Below, in pieces: positions 8,879 to 16,695 of a DNA stretch of 64,000 nt (within the stretch, counting starts at the first letter, position 1; each line of letters opens with the position of its first letter). The notes below the pieces were generated by a model. It had not been told where the DNA came from. It saw only the letters and a program-made list of their open reading frames with translations, and ran no database searches. The position numbers were made by a program, and so were the translations under genes. The DNA is from Chryseobacterium soldanellicola (GTDB lineage: Bacteria > Bacteroidota > Bacteroidia > Flavobacteriales > Weeksellaceae). The stretch is taken from NCBI RefSeq assembly GCF_900100115.1, contig NZ_FNKL01000004.1, positions 372,001 through 436,000 of the forward strand, given 5' to 3'.

Positions 8879-8916
8879 AAAAGAGGCTGTCTCGAATAAG
8901 ACGGCCTCTTTCTTTT
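8879..8916 (+). terminator. Intrinsic terminator after the SDR pair
   Basis: AAAGAGGCTGTCT, loop CGAATA, AGACGGCCTCTTT followed by CTTTTC. A long GC-containing stem with a T-rich tail. Confidence 0.85.
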
Positions 8917-9031
8917 CAAAATACTTCCTCGAGACAATATTTTTTAATAATTAATTTTTAATTAGCTTCTCGAATTTAGCTGAAATGCTGTCAAAGGTTA
9001 CAGAATTCTATTACAACATCGTCTGTCTTTT

Positions 9032-9934
9032 TTAATTAAACGAAGCCCTAAACCCCAAAGGGCTTTGATTGGTTTTTTCTTTAAACAATTTGCTGAACGA
9101 TTGCATATGCTCAAAGCCTAATTCATAAGCAATTTCACTTACCGTTAGATCGGTTGTTGACAATTTTTCCTTTGCTTTTTCAATCAGTTTTTCGTGAATG
9201 TGCTGTTGCGTATTCAGGCCTGTCAATGTTTTGAGTAAAGTGCGCAGATAGGTTGGCGAAACATTTAAGTGGTCTGAAATGTACTGAACAGTTGGCAATC
9301 CCTTTGAAACTAAATCGTCGCTGTTGAAATAATCTGAAAGTAATACTTCCAACCGGTCGAGGATTTGATGATTAGTTTTCTTACGGGTAATGAATTGTCG
9401 TTGGTAAAACCGGTCCGAATAATTCAACAAAGTCTCTAAATGTGAAATAATGATGTCCTGGCTAAAATGGTCAATGTTCGTTTGATATTCGTTTTTAATG
9501 TTTTCTACTATTCCGTTGATAATAGTTTCTTCCTTATCTGATAAAAACAAGGCTTCATTGGCAGTATATCCAAAAAAATCGTATTGTTTTATTTTTTTAG
9601 CCAAAGAGGTATTCCATATAAAATCGGGATGGATAAACAACATCCAACCGTCTATATTTTCCGGAATGTTGTCACTTTCTCCACGTAAAATTTGTCCGGG
9701 CGATAAAAATGCCATCACCCCCTCATCAAAATCGTATTGTTGTTGTCCGTAAAATAATTTATTGCAACCTCTTTTTAAAGTAATCACGTATAAATCAAAT
9801 AGTACAGCAAAAATTCCCGTATCCTTTTTTTGTTTGGATAAATCAATGAGTTCAATCAATGGATGGTGCGGTTTAGGCAAGCCCATTAATTTGTGTAACT
9901 CTGAAATGGTTTTTATTCGGACTGGTTTTTCCAT
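9032..9934 (-). CDS. AraC-family transcriptional regulator
   Basis: A 300-residue regulator. The N-terminal cupin-like sensor region (about 1-190) is followed by the double helix-turn-helix of the AraC family: VQYISDHLNVSPTYLRTLLKTLTG, then LTVSEIAYELGFEHMQSFSKLFKEK near the C-terminus. It starts 13 bp after the DoxX-like gene and is the last gene of a leftward run that begins with the SDR at 11917. It may therefore control its own operon. Effector unknown. Confidence 0.9.
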   Translation of the reverse strand: MEKPVRIKTISELHKLMGLPKPHHPLIELIDLSKQKKDTGIFAVLFDLYVITLKRGCNKLFYGQQQYDFDEGVMAFLSPGQILRGESDNIPENIDGWMLFIHPDFIWNTSLAKKIKQYDFFGYTANEALFLSDKEETIINGIVENIKNEYQTNIDHFSQDIIISHLETLLNYSDRFYQRQFITRKKTNHQILDRLEVLLSDYFNSDDLVSKGLPTVQYISDHLNVSPTYLRTLLKTLTGLNTQQHIHEKLIEKAKEKLSTTDLTVSEIAYELGFEHMQSFSKLFKEKTNQSPLGFRASFN

Positions 9935-9947
9935 AATGCAAATTTGA

Positions 9948-10304
9948 TTAATTTTTTAAAAACGGATATTTCAGCCAAATCAATACCAAAGGCATCATTA
10001 AAAAAGGTAATTCTATCAACACCATTTTAAAATTCCCAACTCTCATTGCCAATGCCATAATTATCAATATAGAAATAGCATTGAGCATATTGCCCAAGAA
10101 AAATGTTTTAGGGATAAGCAACAATACACCAATTAATAATGTAACCCCACCGAAAATGGGTATCATTGTTTCTGTAATGCCCAATTCGCCCATCATTTTT
10201 AGCGCTTCAGGATTTTTTTTGTAATTAAATGTATCCCAACCATGTTTGAAACTTAGTGCTACTGAAACCATCATTAAAGCTAACGAGACGATGTTCTTTA
10301 TCAT
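9948..10304 (-). CDS. DoxX-like small membrane protein
   Basis: A 118-residue protein with four predicted membrane helices. The first helix ends in SFKHGWDTFNYKKNPEALKMM, a pattern seen in DoxX-like families, followed by GGVTLLIGVLLLIPKTFFLGNMLNAISILIIMALAM. Its ATG overlaps the stop of the preceding 67-residue gene by 4 bp, implying translational coupling. DoxX-like proteins are associated with redox or oxidative-stress functions in the membrane; the specific role is unknown. Confidence 0.7.
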   Translation of the reverse strand: MIKNIVSLALMMVSVALSFKHGWDTFNYKKNPEALKMMGELGITETMIPIFGGVTLLIGVLLLIPKTFFLGNMLNAISILIIMALAMRVGNFKMVLIELPFLMMPLVLIWLKYPFLKN

Positions 10305-10504
10305 TTTAGAATGTAATTATTCATTATGAAACCTACTATCACTGCAATCGGAACTCCGATTACCGCACTTGTCAAAGCTCTTCGGGCTTTATTTGGAAAT
10401 CGCTTTCTATGTTTTAAATATAAGAAAAAACCGATGGGTGGTACGGCATTGGATACTATAAACCAAAACCCCGACAGGCTGTCTTTGTTATGCTCGTTTT
10501 TCAT
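10301..10504 (-). CDS. Small membrane protein, 67 residues
   Basis: Contains two hydrophobic segments (FWFIVSNAVPPIGFFLYL and ALTSAVIGVPIAVIVGFIM) separated by a basic loop (KHRKRFPNKARR). It lies 8 bp after the DUF2147 gene and overlaps the DoxX-like gene by 4 bp, so it is part of this operon and probably real despite its size. No function is recognised. Confidence 0.7.
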   Translation of the reverse strand: MKNEHNKDSLSGFWFIVSNAVPPIGFFLYLKHRKRFPNKARRALTSAVIGVPIAVIVGFIMNNYILK

Positions 10505-10512
10505 TTTTACTT

Positions 10513-10959
10513 TTATTTAACTCGTTTAAATTTCATTGTTTTACCCAAGAGGGAAATTCCAACATATCCACGAAAATCCATCTCATCGCCATTTTTCAGC
10601 TTTGCCTTCACTCGGTAATTACTGCCTTCCGCAGGATTGTAAAGATTTCCTCCCGTGTATTCACCATCCTGATAAGTAAGGTCTGTGATGTTGGTAATGC
10701 CGTATCTTGACCTGCCGCGTAAGCTTTTATCAGGGTTTTTATCGTCTTTTTTTATGGTTTTACCATCTGCTTCGTACATATTGGAAGCATATAATAATTT
10801 TCCAAAATATTTTCCGTCTGATTTGTAAAATTCAAATTTTAGTTTGGGGTCAGAATCCACGCTTTCCCAAACGCCGATTATCTTATCAGCAGATAGTTTT
10901 TGTGCAAATGTTGTCACAGTTACCAACAGCATTACAACTGTAAAAAGTAAATTTTTCAT
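10513..10959 (-). CDS. DUF2147 domain secreted protein
   Basis: A 148-residue protein with a signal peptide (MKNLLFTVVMLLVTVTTFAQ) and the DUF2147 fold: IIGVWESVDSDPKLKFEFYK, a central DLTYQDGEYTGGNLYNPAEGS, and a C-terminal DFRGYVGISLLGKTMKFKRV. Family members are small periplasmic beta-barrels of unknown function that resemble lipocalins. It sits 43 bp downstream of the SDR gene within the same leftward operon. Confidence 0.85.
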   Translation of the reverse strand: MKNLLFTVVMLLVTVTTFAQKLSADKIIGVWESVDSDPKLKFEFYKSDGKYFGKLLYASNMYEADGKTIKKDDKNPDKSLRGRSRYGITNITDLTYQDGEYTGGNLYNPAEGSNYRVKAKLKNGDEMDFRGYVGISLLGKTMKFKRVK

Positions 10960-11002
10960 TTCTATTTATTTCTGGATGTTATTATTATTTAGTCCTTAAG
11001 AT

Positions 11003-11917
11003 TTAAAATTCAACATTTGTCAGTTTTTGTGATACCTCCCATAATTTTGCGGCAACATTTCTATCCTCTGCTTGTGCGGGGATTTTTGCGATAGATGGAA
11101 AACCACGTGTTTCACTCATTTTGTTTGGTCCGTAATATAATCCGCCTTTGGCTTCTGGGGAAGTGGCTGCAAATAAAGTGGGTAATGCTCCTTGTGATTG
11201 TGGTTGAAATAAAAACGGAAAAAATCTTCGCATTATTCCCGGAATACTCCATTTTCCGGCACCTGTTATCAATAGATTGGTTCGGGAAACACCAGGATGA
11301 GAAGCTATGCTGGTAATGCCCCAACCGTGCTTTTCACTTTGCCGCTGAAGCTCTAAAGCAAAAATCAGATTAGCGAGTTTTGACTGACTGTATGCTTTGG
11401 ATGGGTTATAAGATGATATTGACTGAAGGTCATCAAAATTAATATTGCCAGAACGATTCGCTACACTCGAAACGGTGACAACACGAGCATAAGGTGACTT
11501 ACATAGTAATGGAAGAAGTTGAGCGGTCAATGCAAAGTGGCTTAGGTGGTTTGTGCCGAACTGCAACTCAAAGCCATCGACAGTTTCGAGACGCTTTGGT
11601 GGTGTCATTACCCCGGCGTTATTAATTAATAAATCAATGGCTTGCCCTTTGGAATTCATTCTTTGAGCAAAGTCTTTAATGGAAGATAGGTTGGCGAGGT
11701 CTATTTTTTCAAAACTCAGTTTTGCCTTTGGGTTAATCCTGTGTATTTTAGCAATAGCATCGGCTCCTTTTTGAGCATTACGGCCCGTCATTATTACATT
11801 CCAACCTGCGGATGATAATGCTAAAGCATCTTCAAATCCAACGCCTTCTGTACTGCCTGTAATTACTGCTAAACCATCTTTTCTTTGGGGCATATCAACT
11901 GTTGTCCAATTTTTCAT
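11003..11917 (-). CDS. SDR family oxidoreductase (retinol-dehydrogenase-like)
   Basis: A 304-residue SDR of the longer subgroup that includes retinol dehydrogenases and WW-domain oxidoreductases. Motifs are TGSTEGVG at 20-27, NNAGV at 99-103, the helix GTNHLSHFALTAQLLPLL, catalytic Ser150 and YSQSK with Tyr176 and Lys180. It is the first gene of a leftward operon with DUF2147, a small membrane protein, a DoxX-like protein and AraC. A decamer GCAACTTTGT lies 24 bp before the ATG. Substrate unknown. Confidence 0.88.
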   Translation of the reverse strand: MKNWTTVDMPQRKDGLAVITGSTEGVGFEDALALSSAGWNVIMTGRNAQKGADAIAKIHRINPKAKLSFEKIDLANLSSIKDFAQRMNSKGQAIDLLINNAGVMTPPKRLETVDGFELQFGTNHLSHFALTAQLLPLLCKSPYARVVTVSSVANRSGNINFDDLQSISSYNPSKAYSQSKLANLIFALELQRQSEKHGWGITSIASHPGVSRTNLLITGAGKWSIPGIMRRFFPFLFQPQSQGALPTLFAATSPEAKGGLYYGPNKMSETRGFPSIAKIPAQAEDRNVAAKLWEVSQKLTNVEF

Positions 11918-11941
11918 TTTTTACTATCTGTTTTTAATAGT

Positions 11942-11951
11942 ACAAAGTTGC
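11942..11951 (-). promoter_or_regulatory. Putative promoter decamer GCAACTTTGT
   Basis: Contains CAACTTTG, one mismatch from the -7 consensus TAnnTTTG, 24 bp before the SDR ATG. The same decamer occurs at 19824-19833 before the quinone oxidoreductase. Confidence 0.35.
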
Positions 11952-12190
11952 AACAGCTCTATAAAATAGATTTAGTCAAAACGACTTTTAATGTAGTTAA
12001 AAGTGAAATGATTTATCATATAGAAGGTTACTAACATAAGCCACTGACATCCAAATTCTTCCTTTGACTGCCTCATTATTATAACGCCTCTTTTCCAAAA
12101 GACATTTGTCCCGAAAGATCGCAATCGACTGGGGTAGGAATCATCGTGGAACTGTAGCCGGAAAATAAGTGAGCAGATTTCGCAGGCCGT

Positions 12191-12418
12191 CTATGGCAAC
12201 TGCATCAGCTCGATCAAATTGCCCTCAGGATCTTTCACGTAGGCAAAACTTGTTCCCTTTCTGAGCAGCCGGTGCCGGAGCGGAAACGGAGATAGCACCA
12301 GAGGTTAGCATTGTTTGATAGGTTTTATTTAAATTTTTGACGGTTAAAGCCAGATTATCGATAGATATTCGCAGTTCCTAATCTTTAGGATAAATTGTGC
12401 AGGACTAAGCGTTGTTTT
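12191..12418 (-). pseudogene. VOC/glyoxalase-family gene remnant
   Basis: On the minus strand, one frame reads ELRISIDNLALTVKNLNKTY followed by QTMLTSGAISVSAPAPAAQ, preceded by an in-frame TAG. The next frame then continues KGTSFAYVKDPEGNLIELMQ and LP, and stops at 12191. FAYVKDPEGNLIEL is the classic C-terminal strand of vicinal-oxygen-chelate (glyoxalase/bleomycin resistance) proteins, with the metal-ligand Glu. Joining the parts requires a 1-nt frameshift near the AAAGGGAACA run, so the gene is broken and its 5' end is missing. Confidence 0.65.
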
Positions 12419-12421
12419 TTA

Positions 12422-12892
12422 TTAATTGGTTGGCTTAAAACTTATCATCAGCGTATAATTGTAATCAATAGGTTTTCCATTTAATAACGCAGGATTCCAT
12501 TTTGGCATTTCTTTAATTAATCTCTTCGCTTCTTCCTCACAGCCGTAACCTAATTGCCTAACAAATTTGTGAAAGCGCGGAGTACCATCTTTGTCGATCA
12601 CAAGTTCTACAATTAAAACACCCTGCACCTCATTTTCAAGCGCCATTTTCGGATATTTTAAATTCTCGGAAATAAAAAGCTTTAATGCAGATTGCCCACC
12701 CTTAAAATTTGCTTTTACATCTGGGGAAGTAGGTGCAACTCCATTTGATGGTGCAGAAACAGTGATAAATGGTTCTGTATTTTCGGTTTTCGGTTTTGTG
12801 GCTCCAACTCTTTTTACTTTTTGAGCGAAAACCCCCATTGTGCTAATGCAAATAAGTGTAATGGTAAAGCTTAAAGACTTAATTGTATACAT
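12422..12892 (-). CDS. TonB C-terminal domain protein
   Basis: About 156 residues from the ATG at 12892 (an in-frame TTG lies 7 codons upstream). A signal peptide ends in GVFAQ. A basic, Pro- and Thr-rich linker precedes the TonB C-terminal domain (NLKYPKMALENEVQGVLIVELVI, then PKWNPALLNGKPIDYNYTLMISF). It lacks the usual N-terminal membrane anchor of a TonB energy transducer and is short. It may be a periplasmic TonB-like protein rather than a full transducer. Confidence 0.8.
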   Translation of the reverse strand: MYTIKSLSFTITLICISTMGVFAQKVKRVGATKPKTENTEPFITVSAPSNGVAPTSPDVKANFKGGQSALKLFISENLKYPKMALENEVQGVLIVELVIDKDGTPRFHKFVRQLGYGCEEEAKRLIKEMPKWNPALLNGKPIDYNYTLMISFKPTN

Positions 12893-13111
12893 GTTTTTTG
12901 CTAAGATATTCAAAATAAAATAATTAATTAAATCAAATTTCTCCAGTACGACGAGTTTTGTCGTGGTGCCGGTCTACATTTGCATCAACTAGGTAGAGAT
13001 CCTGATCATAATAAAATATTACCAATTCGGACATCAAGGATTTTCCGGATTCTAATAGTTTTGTTAAAAAACCTGAAATCTTGATTATGTTGTGGATGTC
13101 CCTATTAAGCT

Positions 13112-13149
13112 GGTCTTTTGAACAAAGTTGATTCGGTCTTTTGAACAAA
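13112..13149 (+). repeat. 15-bp direct repeat, probable AraC-type operator
   Basis: GGTCTTTTGAACAAA occurs exactly twice, at 13112-13126 and 13135-13149, with starts 23 bp apart (about two helical turns). The second copy ends 21 bp before a -7 element, the position expected for an activator next to RNA polymerase. Confidence 0.6.
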
Positions 13150-13170
13150 CCTCCCTCGCTGTTTCTATTC

Positions 13171-13178
13171 TACTTTTG
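13171..13178 (+). promoter_or_regulatory. -7 promoter element (TACTTTTG)
   Basis: Matches TAnnTTTG, 27 bp before the ATG at 13206. It lies downstream of an in-frame ATG at 13128 and so supports the later start. Confidence 0.55.
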
Positions 13179-13205
13179 TATCAACAACAATTAATAATTA
13201 AAAAA

Positions 13206-14201
13206 ATGGTACAAAACAATTATCAGGGAGCCCTGCAGCAACCAATAGGTTCCGGCTTCAATGCAAAATCGACAAGTAAGGATGTGATCAGGGATATTGA
13301 TCTTACCGGAAAAATCGTCGTCATTACCGGTGGTAATACAGGCATCGGTCTGGAAACGACCAAAACATTAGCCGGCGCTGGAGCCACAGTGATTGTTCCT
13401 GCCCGGGATACTGACAAAGCTAAGCGAAATCTGGAAGGCATTTCTAATGTAGAAATTGAATCTATGGATTTAATGGATCCGGTTTCCATAGATGCTTTTG
13501 CTGAAACCTTCATTGCATCAGGGCGGCCACTGCATATACTGATCAACAATGCCGGTATTATGTGGGTTCCGCTCCGCAAAGACAACAGGGGTATCGAATC
13601 GCAATTGGCTACCAATCATCTGGCCCATTTTCAGTTGACAGCAAAACTTTGGTCTGCCCTGGAAAAGGCCAGCGGCGCAAGGGTAGTTAGTGTTTCATCT
13701 CAAGGACATCATTTTGCACCATTCAATTTCGAAGATCCCAATTTCCTGCACCGTGAGTACGAAACTTTACAGGCTTATGGGCAATCCAAAACTGCCACTA
13801 ATTTATTTGCAATGGAACTTGATGAGCGCGGCAAAGGCCAAAATATCCGTAGTTATTCCCTTCATCCCGGTTCTATCGGTGGTACCGAACTGGGAAGAGA
13901 AGCGTCTTTGGAATTATTTCAGAAAATGGGATTTTTGGATGAAAACGGCAATATGTTGCCCGAAGTAGCCGCTTCCCTCAAAAACATACCGCAGGGTGCT
14001 GCTACTACCATCTGGTGTGCCACAAGTCCGTTGCTTAATGATCTTGGAGGTGTCTACTGTGAAGATTGCGATGTGGCTGAACTGGCTTCGGATCAAAATA
14101 TATCGCACGGGGTAAAAGCATATTCGGTAGATAAAGATAATGCTAAACGCTTATGGACATTGAGCGAAAAAATGACAGGTGTGAAATTCAATGATATATA
14201 A
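13206..14201 (+). CDS. SDR family oxidoreductase (retinol-dehydrogenase-like)
   Basis: A 331-residue SDR with TGGNTGIG at 41-48, NNAGI at 114-118, ATNHLAHFQLTAKL, catalytic Ser164/165 and YGQSK with Tyr191 and Lys195. The long C-terminus (GVYCEDCDVAELASDQ) is typical of this subgroup. The frame is open from 13128, but a promoter element and the direct repeat lie in between, so 13206 is the start. A broken SDR gene follows after 11 bp and an AraC regulator further downstream; the latter may act at the repeats upstream of this gene. Confidence 0.9.
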   Translation: MVQNNYQGALQQPIGSGFNAKSTSKDVIRDIDLTGKIVVITGGNTGIGLETTKTLAGAGATVIVPARDTDKAKRNLEGISNVEIESMDLMDPVSIDAFAETFIASGRPLHILINNAGIMWVPLRKDNRGIESQLATNHLAHFQLTAKLWSALEKASGARVVSVSSQGHHFAPFNFEDPNFLHREYETLQAYGQSKTATNLFAMELDERGKGQNIRSYSLHPGSIGGTELGREASLELFQKMGFLDENGNMLPEVAASLKNIPQGAATTIWCATSPLLNDLGGVYCEDCDVAELASDQNISHGVKAYSVDKDNAKRLWTLSEKMTGVKFNDI

Positions 14202-14212
14202 AAAATATTAAA

Positions 14213-14438
14213 ATGGAAAATTTGGAGTATAGAGTTGCCGTCATTACGGGCGGCAACAGCGGCATTGGCTATGCTGCGGCGAAATTTCTAAGTGAAAAAG
14301 GTGCAAAAGTAATTATCACGGGTAGAAGAAAGAGGCAATTGAAAATGCAGCAAAAAATCTAAATAAGGGATATATTGGCAGATCGAATCATCTTACATTA
14401 CGGGGGCAAACTTTTTAGTCGGCGGGCAGTCCATATAA
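14213..14438 (+). pseudogene. SDR gene remnant with frameshift and internal deletion
   Basis: From ATG 14213 the frame reads MENLEYRVAVITGGNSGIG, then continues to GRRK and runs off-frame to a stop at 14362. Adding one base at AGAAGAAAGAGG restores KEAIENAAKNLNKGYIG, the normal continuation of an SDR. Then about 170 residues are missing and a third frame gives the SDR C-terminus ESSYITGANFLVGGQSI with a stop at 14438. Both ends of the gene are therefore preserved while the middle, including the catalytic Tyr and Lys, is lost. It was probably cotranscribed with the intact SDR. Confidence 0.8.
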
Positions 14439-14500
14439 CTTTGAGGCAAACAACCGACAAATAGTAAAGCTGTTGGTTTAATGACAAATAGATTTATTCT

Positions 14501-14590
14501 ATGAAAAATTTAATAATTTTAAGCATTATCTCCACTGTTTACCGTTTGCCGGTCAGCAGTTCGGACAACTATTTGATAAATTTTAATTAA
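14501..14590 (+). pseudogene. Possible small gene remnant
   Basis: An ATG at 14501 opens MKNLIILSIISTVYR, which looks like the start of a signal peptide. A neighbouring frame a few bases later reads FAGQQFGQLFDKF and stops, like the tail of another protein. This suggests another gene reduced to its two ends, like the SDR remnant just before it. No family is recognised and the evidence is weak. Confidence 0.25.
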
Positions 14591-14601
14591 AGAACTGGCA
14601 G

Positions 14602-15420
14602 ATGGAATACCAAGCAAAATATATAACAGAGGATATCAAGCTTTCCTGTTATGAGGATAAGTTTTTTAAGTCGGATATTATGTTCGACCATCATATGCTC
14701 ATCTGGTTTATCTCAGGTGAAACAAAAATTGTCCAGGCAGACGCGACCTACTTTTTCAGGAAAGGAGATATCTTTCTCATTCCGAGGAATCAACTGGCTA
14801 CCATTATCAATTACCCGAGGGACGGGGAACCGCATAAGACGGTTGTGATGCACCTTACCACAGAAAAACTAAGAGAGTTCTATGCTAATCTGGATGTAAG
14901 ACCAAAATTATCGGAGACACCAAAAATATTTGTGTTCAACAATCATCCTTTGCTGGAAAGCTGCCTTTCTTCGGTTATTCCTTATTTTGGAATGGAAGAG
15001 CTTCCCTCAGATATTGCATCCCTGAAAATAACAGAAGCAATCACAATTCTCCGGAATATAGACAAACAGATCGATAATGTTCTTGCAAATTTTGAAGAGC
15101 CCGGAAAAATTGATTTAGCTAATTATATGGAAAAGAACTTTATGTTCAATCTTCCTTTAGAAAAGTTCAGTTATTTGACAGGGCGAAGCCTTACTACTTT
15201 TAAGCGGGATTTCAGCAAAGTTTTTAACAGCACGCCTCAACGTTGGCTTACCCAAAAACGTCTGGAACTTGCGCACTATCAATTTGTGGAAAAAAAAAGA
15301 AAGCCGATCGATGTCTGTTATGAAACAGGTTTCGAAAATCTATCCCACTTTTCTTTTGCTTTCAAAAAACAATTTGGATACGCACCTACAGAGCTGTTGA
15401 ACCAACTGAACCGTTCATAA
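14602..15420 (+). CDS. AraC-family transcriptional regulator
   Basis: A 272-residue regulator. The N-terminal half is a cupin-like sensor (FDHHMLIWFISGETKIVQAD, FRKGDIFLIPRNQLATI). The C-terminal AraC domain shows LEKFSYLTGRSLTTFKRDFSKVF and PIDVCYETGFENLSHFSFAFKKQFGYAPTELL. It lies downstream of an SDR gene and its broken neighbour, in the same direction. The 15-bp direct repeats before that SDR are a plausible binding site. Related regulators in Bacteroidota act as activators of adjacent oxidoreductases. Confidence 0.9.
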   Translation: MEYQAKYITEDIKLSCYEDKFFKSDIMFDHHMLIWFISGETKIVQADATYFFRKGDIFLIPRNQLATIINYPRDGEPHKTVVMHLTTEKLREFYANLDVRPKLSETPKIFVFNNHPLLESCLSSVIPYFGMEELPSDIASLKITEAITILRNIDKQIDNVLANFEEPGKIDLANYMEKNFMFNLPLEKFSYLTGRSLTTFKRDFSKVFNSTPQRWLTQKRLELAHYQFVEKKRKPIDVCYETGFENLSHFSFAFKKQFGYAPTELLNQLNRS

Positions 15421-15719
15421 GGTTATTTATTTCTCCGAGGCAACAATATAAGGCGAGAATTAATTCCAGAATCACTTGAAGTTTACCCATTAAAAAGATA
15501 TGGCGCAGTTGAAAAATTGATGTTCACCGTTTCTACCAGACAAATCATTAATTTTGAAGCCGTTGCAGCGATTCTTAATTATTGAAGGTTTATAGTACAT
15601 AAGATCTTAGGAATAAAATATTTTGGCGGAATCTATTACAACTTATTGTAAAGCATAATTATTTATCGAAAAGCTGACAATCAATAAATTATATATTAGA
15701 AGAAGATTCTGCATAACTA

Positions 15720-16553
15720 TTATTTATCAGCTTCAAATAACCACTTGGGAATATCCTCAGTCAACAAAAAAGGAACCATAATATTGTTATGGTCTAAATT
15801 TTTATAGGAGGAAAATATTAACTTTTTATTGCCAGCCAATTTCCTGTAAAGTTCTTCGCTTACCATATAAGGATTGTCTATATCCTGTTTTCCATGAATA
15901 AGCCATATCTTTTTTCTCTTAAGCTTTTCAATATTTGAAAAATCAGCAACACCGGCGATTGAAATCAAGGCTGCAAATTTCTCAGGCCTCAAACTGAATA
16001 AATTCTGTGCAGTCGAAGCGCCCATTGAATAACCGATGAGAAAAATCCTACGCCTGTCAACAGGATAATTTTTTTCCGTCTCGTCAATCAGCTTAAGTAT
16101 CTCATGAACGTCATTCGAGGGTAATGATTTTAATATGTCATCATCACCCTTCACATAATCCGATGACCTCTTGTTAAATTGTGGCGCTATCACGAAACAG
16201 TTGAAATTCCTGTAAATTTCATCCCTTATCCATATTCTTGCTAAAGGTTTTAACTGGTTTTGGTTGTCATTCCCAATTCGCGAAGAATTATGAAATGTGA
16301 TCACCAAAGGATACTTTTTTCCAGGGATAACCTCTTTTGGAGACAGAAGCCTGTAGGGTATAGCGCTTTTAATGCCGGTATGCACTTTTCTTTTAAAATT
16401 ATCGGTGTTAAGATCGTTCAGCAGTTTTTTGCTCTTGAGAATTTCAAGAGTGTCTATTATCCTGTTATTTTCCACGTAACGCTGAGCATTCGAATTAACT
16501 GAAACCGAAACGGCAAAGATGAATGCCAACCGTATTATTGTCTTTTTTTTCAT
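15720..16553 (-). CDS. Secreted alpha/beta hydrolase (esterase/depolymerase-like)
   Basis: A 277-residue protein with a signal peptide (MKKKTIIRLAFIFAVSVSVNSNAQ). The nucleophile elbow is GYSMGAS, preceded by YPVDRRRIFLI. Then come IHGKQDIDNP (likely acid Asp) and YKNLDHNNI (likely catalytic His). The YRLLSPKEVIPGKKYPLVITFHNS opening resembles esterases of the PHB-depolymerase and prolyl-oligopeptidase-like group. It is probably a periplasmic esterase; the substrate is not predictable. It stands alone between two intergenic gaps. Confidence 0.8.
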   Translation of the reverse strand: MKKKTIIRLAFIFAVSVSVNSNAQRYVENNRIIDTLEILKSKKLLNDLNTDNFKRKVHTGIKSAIPYRLLSPKEVIPGKKYPLVITFHNSSRIGNDNQNQLKPLARIWIRDEIYRNFNCFVIAPQFNKRSSDYVKGDDDILKSLPSNDVHEILKLIDETEKNYPVDRRRIFLIGYSMGASTAQNLFSLRPEKFAALISIAGVADFSNIEKLKRKKIWLIHGKQDIDNPYMVSEELYRKLAGNKKLIFSSYKNLDHNNIMVPFLLTEDIPKWLFEADK

Positions 16554-16695
16554 TGCTAAAAGTATGTTATTATGGTGTTTGTAGGTTCACTCCGACATGG
16601 ATGATAATATTGGATTGCTAAAATAAGCTATAGGAGCACGCCAATGACAAAAGACATGATATTTTCACAGCAAGTAAATAATTTTAGACGAATTA

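Larger units (their letters stand above)
11918..12421. other. Gene-free stretch with a glyoxalase-family remnant
   Basis: The left part has the putative promoter of the leftward SDR operon. The right part (12191-12418) is a decayed VOC-family gene. Between them (about 12070-12190) a minus-strand frame of some 38 codons reads protein-like (YSSTMIPTPVDCDLSGQMSF) but cannot be identified. Confidence 0.5.

Noticed and set aside
12933..13148. Minus-strand frame of 71 codons
   Set aside because: It overlaps the exact direct repeats that look like an operator and has no recognisable domain. Its start lies inside the promoter region of the SDR gene.
13128..13205. N-terminal extension of the SDR gene
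   Set aside because: The -7 element at 13171 and the operator-like repeats lie inside this stretch, so it is not translated.
15421..15590. Open stretch of about 55 codons after the AraC stop, in the same frame
   Set aside because: It reads protein-like (EVYPLKRYGAVEKL, then IINFEAVAAILNY), but has no start and no family I recognise. A read-through extension of the AraC protein is unlikely because the AraC domain ends normally.
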